Assembly (NCBI RefSeq): GCF_003010965.1
Contig: NZ_PGGM01000015.1
Location: forward strand, 62,001 to 126,000
Direction: 5' to 3'
From: Phyllobacterium sophorae
Lineage (GTDB): Bacteria > Pseudomonadota > Alphaproteobacteria > Rhizobiales > Rhizobiaceae
DNA length: 64,000 nucleotides
Made by a program: the position numbers and the translations under genes. The notes beneath the pieces were generated by a model that worked only from the letters and a program-made list of their open reading frames with translations, was not told the DNA's origin and made no database searches. Every line of letters begins with the position of its first letter. Position 1 is the stretch's first letter. Below are positions 60,463-64,000 of this stretch, one piece after another.

Positions 60463-61612
60463 GCAGACTGTGTCCTTCATGGTCTGTTCCGTTGCAATTC
60501 TTGCGACGCAGGCGGGCTATGCGCAGGTGCCGGTCATTGACGGTGTTCGCGAGAACATTCAGCAACAGACGAAGAATTGGTACAACCGCTACACCGAGGA
60601 CATGCGCAAGCTCAGAGGCGGTTCCGGCGGTGTGACGGACAGTTTCGCGCCGGGCCAGGGATCGGGTTCGCCTGACGCCTGTTCTGATGCCGGCATGGGC
60701 GGCGATTCCACTGTTACCGGCAATTCGAACGTACCGCAAAGCCGGCAGGAAGTAGCCGACATGGTGAAAAGGATCGCACAGGAAGAAGCCGTTGATCCGA
60801 ATTTTGCGCTGGCGCTCGCGCAACAGGAATCGCGGTTCAACCAGAATGCCCGCTCTCCCGTCGGTGCGATCGGCGTCATGCAATTGATGCCCGGTACTGC
60901 CCAGGAATTGGGCGTTAACCCCTATAATACCGAGGGCAATATTCGTGGGGGCATACGATATCTGAAGCAGAATTTGAACAAGTTCGGCGGACGCCTGGAC
61001 CTCACGGCAGCCGCATACAATGCCGGCTCGAACCGGCAATCGCTGCGGGAAGGGCGGATCCCGAATATTCCGGAAACGCAGGATTACGTGCAGAAAGTCT
61101 CGGCGAATTTTAAGTCGTTCAAGGCAAAGGATGGTGATCTCGGACCAGGCGGGTCAGAAATAGCCCAGACCGTTGTCGGCAACGGTTTTGGCGGGTGCGG
61201 CGAACAGTTGAAAAAGGCATGGGATCGTAACACTGAAGCCCAACGGGCGCGCGGGCAGGTCATCAATGATCTGGTCAGGAAATCGCTCGAGGCAAACCAA
61301 AAATACAATCAGGCGTCACTTGAAGGTGTGCGCAGCATGTCGAACAGCGTCAAGGGTGCGGGTAGTGGCGGCCAAAACCCCGGTTTCGGCGCCATGACTC
61401 CCCTCGAAATCCAGTGCCCGTCGGGTGTGCTTAGTCTTGGATCAACGCGTTGTTACGCCATGCCGACGGCCATGACGAACGACCAGGTGCGCGAATGGCT
61501 GGCACAGTTGCAAAGTCAGGCACAGGCGAACAACGGCGTTGCGACTTTTGACGTGCAGCACGGCGATACCGGCGGGTTGGTCGCGATCGTCGAAACGAGG
61601 CCGCAGGATTGA
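60443..61612 (+). CDS. Second SLT-domain protein of the virB operon, with VirB5-like N-terminus
   Basis: The 389-residue exported protein has a signal ending near GYA-QV. The first mature residues, QVPVIDGVRENIQQQ, resemble the QVPVTDAANIKQS start of the VirB5-type protein encoded next. A complete SLT domain follows (residues about 105-200: ALALAQQESRFNQNARSPVGAIGVMQLMPGTAQELG, with Glu as catalytic acid, and AAYNAGSN). The C-terminal 170 residues hold a cysteine pair. It lies between virB4 and virB5, where most systems have no second transglycosylase. It may localise peptidoglycan cutting to the pilus tip. Confidence 0.8.
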   Translation: MNAAGFKQTVSFMVCSVAILATQAGYAQVPVIDGVRENIQQQTKNWYNRYTEDMRKLRGGSGGVTDSFAPGQGSGSPDACSDAGMGGDSTVTGNSNVPQSRQEVADMVKRIAQEEAVDPNFALALAQQESRFNQNARSPVGAIGVMQLMPGTAQELGVNPYNTEGNIRGGIRYLKQNLNKFGGRLDLTAAAYNAGSNRQSLREGRIPNIPETQDYVQKVSANFKSFKAKDGDLGPGGSEIAQTVVGNGFGGCGEQLKKAWDRNTEAQRARGQVINDLVRKSLEANQKYNQASLEGVRSMSNSVKGAGSGGQNPGFGAMTPLEIQCPSGVLSLGSTRCYAMPTAMTNDQVREWLAQLQSQAQANNGVATFDVQHGDTGGLVAIVETRPQD

Positions 61613-61643
61613 GAGAATTATTTTTCATTGTGAAAAGGATAGC

Positions 61644-62429
61644 ATGATGAGACGTATTTTGAGTGCCTTGGCTATCGTCGCCCTGATGGGAACGACAGGA
61701 CATGCGCAGGTTCCCGTGACTGACGCGGCAAACATCAAGCAGTCAATGCAGATCAAGGAGCTGTCCCGGCAGATTCAGTCGGACACCTCGATCGTCAAGG
61801 ACAACACGACGAGAACCCTGCAGGCGATTACAGGTGATCGCACACAGGATGCATCGCAATTCTCGAATCTCGCAACCGGTCACGGGTTCTCGATTGGCCA
61901 GGCTCCGGATTTTGCATCCATCCGGCAAGGGAACCAGGCGTCATTCGGTGGCATTGGCGGCGTGTTCCAGAACAATGCCGCGCAGCTGATCAATGGACTC
62001 AATTTGATCAAATCACTTGTCGATCAGTTCAGGGGCGGGGCGACGGCCAACAGCAAGAGCTATGACCAGGCTGTCCAGACGCTGACGACGATGACGGCGT
62101 TGACGGACGCCATGAATTCGTCGGCAAAGCAGCGGACGAATTCATTCCAAGGCGCGACCGAGCAGATCGGGCGGGCTCAAGACCTGAAAGGCGCGCTTGA
62201 GCAAAACACGCAAATGGTTTTGCAGGGAAATCAGACCACGAATGAAGCGGTGGGATCCTTGAATAATCAGGTTCATTTGCTATCGGAACAACAGCGCGCG
62301 GGCGTTGCTGCAATGTCAGAGCGGAACAAGGCACTTGCTCCGATCAGTGCCTCCGGCTCAGGCAGATGGCCGCAAGGCAATGATGTCGGATCACAGCTGA
62401 AGGCATTTCAGGAGCAGCAAAGTCAATAA
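61644..62429 (+). CDS. virB5: VirB5-type minor pilin / T4SS accessory protein
   Basis: The 261-residue protein has a Sec signal (RRILSALAIVALMGTTGHA-QV) and a helical mature region typical of VirB5/TrbJ (ELSRQIQSDTSIVKDNTTRTLQAITGD, and later glutamine-rich helices). VirB5 sits at the pilus tip. Two ATGs at 61644 and 61647 follow AAAAGGA. The stop overlaps the next ATG (TAATG). Confidence 0.82.
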   Translation: MMRRILSALAIVALMGTTGHAQVPVTDAANIKQSMQIKELSRQIQSDTSIVKDNTTRTLQAITGDRTQDASQFSNLATGHGFSIGQAPDFASIRQGNQASFGGIGGVFQNNAAQLINGLNLIKSLVDQFRGGATANSKSYDQAVQTLTTMTALTDAMNSSAKQRTNSFQGATEQIGRAQDLKGALEQNTQMVLQGNQTTNEAVGSLNNQVHLLSEQQRAGVAAMSERNKALAPISASGSGRWPQGNDVGSQLKAFQEQQSQ

Positions 62430-62647
62430 TGAAAAGAGCGATTATTCTGATCGTGGGCTGCGTAGGGATTTCATCCTGCGCGGCGCATAAGGACAAATTG
62501 GCGAAGTGCTCGGCGGATGAAAATCCAGTCCGGGCAACTGCCTACCATGAAACCCAAAAGCAACCATCGGCGCCGATGTTTGAGGTGCAGGAGAAGTTGG
62601 CCGCCGGGGATGGCTGCGGCCCGATGCGGTCCGTCAATCAATTCTGA
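62429..62647 (+). CDS. Small lipoprotein between virB5 and virB6 (entry-exclusion or VirB7-like)
   Basis: The 72-residue protein has a lipoprotein signal with lipobox ISSC (Cys17). The mature part is hydrophilic with three further cysteines (LAKCSADENP and GDGCGP). Lipoproteins at this position, between virB5 and virB6, include entry-exclusion Eex proteins of conjugative systems, and the KLAKC-ADENP pattern recalls them. VirB7 is the alternative. Confidence 0.7.
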   Translation: MKRAIILIVGCVGISSCAAHKDKLAKCSADENPVRATAYHETQKQPSAPMFEVQEKLAAGDGCGPMRSVNQF

Positions 62648-62673
62648 CCTTTTAGCCGATTTGGTGCTCAATC

Positions 62674-63711
62674 ATGGAACTGCTCGTTACATTCTACGGG
62701 GATGCGATGACCTTTTTTGATAGGGTCAACGGCGAAAGTATCGGTCGTGCCTGGGGCGTGCTTGCGGAAAATCGCCAACTGATCACGTTGCTTTTTACAT
62801 TGTTTGTTTCGCTTTATTTCCTGGGCGTTGCACTCGGCTATACACGCGGCAGCATCCAGGATGCAGCCGTTACCGCTTTGAAGGTCGTATTTGCCTATTC
62901 GCTGATCATGTCGTGGCCAGATTTTAACGATCTTATCGGTGAAGTGCTTATCAAAGGGCCGGAGCAGATCGGAGCGGCTATCGCATCGAAAATGGGTGGC
63001 ATCGACATTGCAAACAATGGGATGGCCGGTCTCGTCAAAAATGTAGCGGTGAAGAGCTACAATTTCGCATCCGAGATTATGCGCGCAAATGATTCATGGG
63101 TCTCACCAAACATCATCGGCCTGTTGGCGATGTCGGTTATGCTGATCGGATTGATCCCTCTTTTGCTCATTTTGACCGGCGTTACGTTGTTTGGGAAATT
63201 CATTACCGCAATCATGCTGGCCATCGGGCCTTTCGCCATCATGGCTTACTTTTTTTCTCAAACCAGATTTGTCTTTGAATCGTGGCTGAAGGGTCTGGCT
63301 TTCGGCTTTTTCATGCTGCTCTTCACCTACGTCATCCTGGGGCTGTCATTCTCGTTCCTCGATCAGATCATGGGGGCAATTGGCAGCGGGGATTATGATA
63401 ACACCGGAGTTGTCGCCAAGGTTGTCGCTTTGGCCTGCTATCTGCTGCTGATCGGGTTTTTTGTCTACAGGGTCCCGGATTTTGCACAGACGTTTGCCTT
63501 TGGCACTGCACTTGGCATTGGCGGGATGGGTGGCGGTGGCGCCATGGAGGTTGCCAGAGGAGCAGTCGCCACCGCCTCGGCAGTAAAAACGGGAGGCGCT
63601 TCCATGGCGTCCGGAGCAACAACGATGGGGAGGGGTGTCGCACGCGGGGCGCGAGGAGCAAGTGCCTTTTCCCGGCAGCTGACTGCGCGGATCCGGGGAG
63701 GAAATGGATAG
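62674..63711 (+). CDS. virB6: VirB6-type polytopic inner-membrane protein
   Basis: The 345-residue protein has at least six hydrophobic segments between residues about 35 and 280 and a glycine- and alanine-rich, basic C-terminal tail (GGMGGGGAMEVARGAV). The LLFTLFVSLYFLGVALGYTRG start and GKFITAIMLAIGPFAI segment fit TrbL/VirB6. VirB6 forms part of the inner-membrane platform. It ends 170 bases before virB8. Confidence 0.9.
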   Translation: MELLVTFYGDAMTFFDRVNGESIGRAWGVLAENRQLITLLFTLFVSLYFLGVALGYTRGSIQDAAVTALKVVFAYSLIMSWPDFNDLIGEVLIKGPEQIGAAIASKMGGIDIANNGMAGLVKNVAVKSYNFASEIMRANDSWVSPNIIGLLAMSVMLIGLIPLLLILTGVTLFGKFITAIMLAIGPFAIMAYFFSQTRFVFESWLKGLAFGFFMLLFTYVILGLSFSFLDQIMGAIGSGDYDNTGVVAKVVALACYLLLIGFFVYRVPDFAQTFAFGTALGIGGMGGGGAMEVARGAVATASAVKTGGASMASGATTMGRGVARGARGASAFSRQLTARIRGGNG

Positions 63712-63798
63712 GGTGTGTTCTCGCTAATCCGTAGCGTTAGCCAAGAACGACCGTGGCGATGCAAGTTTTTCTGGCCTTTCTAGCCGTTTCGCGTTAGC

Positions 63799-63817
63799 AA
63801 CTAGAGTGTGATTTTTT
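63799..63817 (+). promoter_or_regulatory. T4SS-region repeated element, site E (virB8 promoter)
   Basis: AACTAGAGTGTGATTTTTT is the best copy of the element and lies 65 bases before the virB8 start. A partial inverted copy (AGTAGAGTGGAAT on the minus strand) lies at 63830-63842. It implies that virB8 and later genes start from their own promoter. Confidence 0.65.
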
Positions 63818-63881
63818 ACGCGATTGTGGATTCCACTCTACTGCTGTTCGTGCGGGATCTGTGGGAAATTCGGGGGTTCGT

Positions 63882-64000
63882 GTGGCGAGCAATGATTTAG
63901 AGGCAATCTATCGGGAAGGCGAAACGTGGCAGTCGCGCAATGGTCGCCTGAAAGGAATGATCGCCGTCATTCTGCTCGGCGTGGCGATCGCGGGCTGGGC
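63882..64000 (+). CDS. virB8: VirB8-type T4SS protein, 3' end outside window
   Basis: The reading frame begins with GTG at 63882 after GGGGG at 63872-63876 and runs to the window edge. The first 39 residues show ASNDLEAIYREGETWQSRNGR followed by a hydrophobic segment (MIAVILLGVAIAGW), the short cytoplasmic tail and single membrane anchor of VirB8. The main periplasmic domain lies outside. The order after virB6 supports the call. Confidence 0.8.
   Translation, partial: MASNDLEAIYREGETWQSRNGRLKGMIAVILLGVAIAGW

Noticed and set aside
45107-63817. Repeated element as an Agrobacterium-type vir box
   Set aside because: The core ACTAGAGTGTGA does not match TNCAATTGAAAY, so a VirG site is not supported.

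Overview
The window looks like part of a large plasmid or accessory replicon of an alphaproteobacterium of the Rhizobiales (Rhizobium, Agrobacterium, Phyllobacterium or Ochrobactrum type). The reasons are the UgpABCE-like transporters in rhizobial style, a phn C-P lyase operon in the order phnMGHIJKL, a large ParB-like protein, and a VirB-type type IV secretion system (T4SS). There is no rRNA, tRNA, complete insertion sequence or CRISPR array. Function calls come from reading motifs and family resemblance; no database search was run.

Region 1 (1-39.6 kb) is a phosphonate-catabolism island. In its centre is a tightly overlapping C-P lyase operon, phnM-G-H-I-J-K-L plus a glycerophosphodiesterase (24245 down to 17812, minus strand), with a divergent phnF-type repressor gene at 24520. 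On either side stand two mirror-image copies of a second locus. Each has a UgpABCE-like ABC transporter, a LysR regulator, an aminotransferase and a phosphonopyruvate hydrolase (Asp81/Asp83/Glu110 metal cluster and Thr118). Copy 1 occupies about 7.98-15.6 kb and copy 2 about 31.7-39.3 kb, in opposite orientation. All four intergenic promoter regions of the two copies carry the same LysR-type box, ATCG-N7-CGAT, about 93-102 bp upstream of the start codon it would control. The inferred pathway is uptake of phosphonoalanine or a related aminophosphonate, transamination to phosphonopyruvate, and hydrolysis to pyruvate plus phosphate. Copy 1 continues into a Na/Pi-cotransporter-PhoU protein, an Ldh-type dehydrogenase, an iron alcohol dehydrogenase and an aldehyde dehydrogenase. 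Copy 2 continues into a deacylase, an esterase and an amidohydrolase. Between these blocks are accessory genes (D-amino-acid dehydrogenase, RidA, an orphan solute-binding protein) and several decayed genes.

Region 2 (39.6-45.0 kb) begins with about 800 bp of mostly non-coding sequence and then carries plasmid-backbone genes on the minus strand: two small hypothetical proteins, a 713-residue ParB-like protein, and a 449-residue unknown with cysteine-rich and nuclease-like features.

Region 3 (45.2-64.0 kb) is the T4SS region. It has an XRE regulator, a four-gene signalling operon (response regulator, FkbM methyltransferase, periplasmic molybdopterin-fold protein, histidine kinase), a six-gene operon of exported proteins including three degenerate nuclease-fold paralogues, a cold-shock protein, and a short operon ending in a lipoprotein. 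The virB1-2-3-4-(second transglycosylase)-5-(lipoprotein)-6 operon follows, and the first bases of virB8 lie at the window edge. A repeated 19-bp element resembling AACTAGAGTGTGATTTTTT lies in front of five transcription units here and suggests one shared, apparently undescribed regulon that ties the exported-protein genes to the secretion system.
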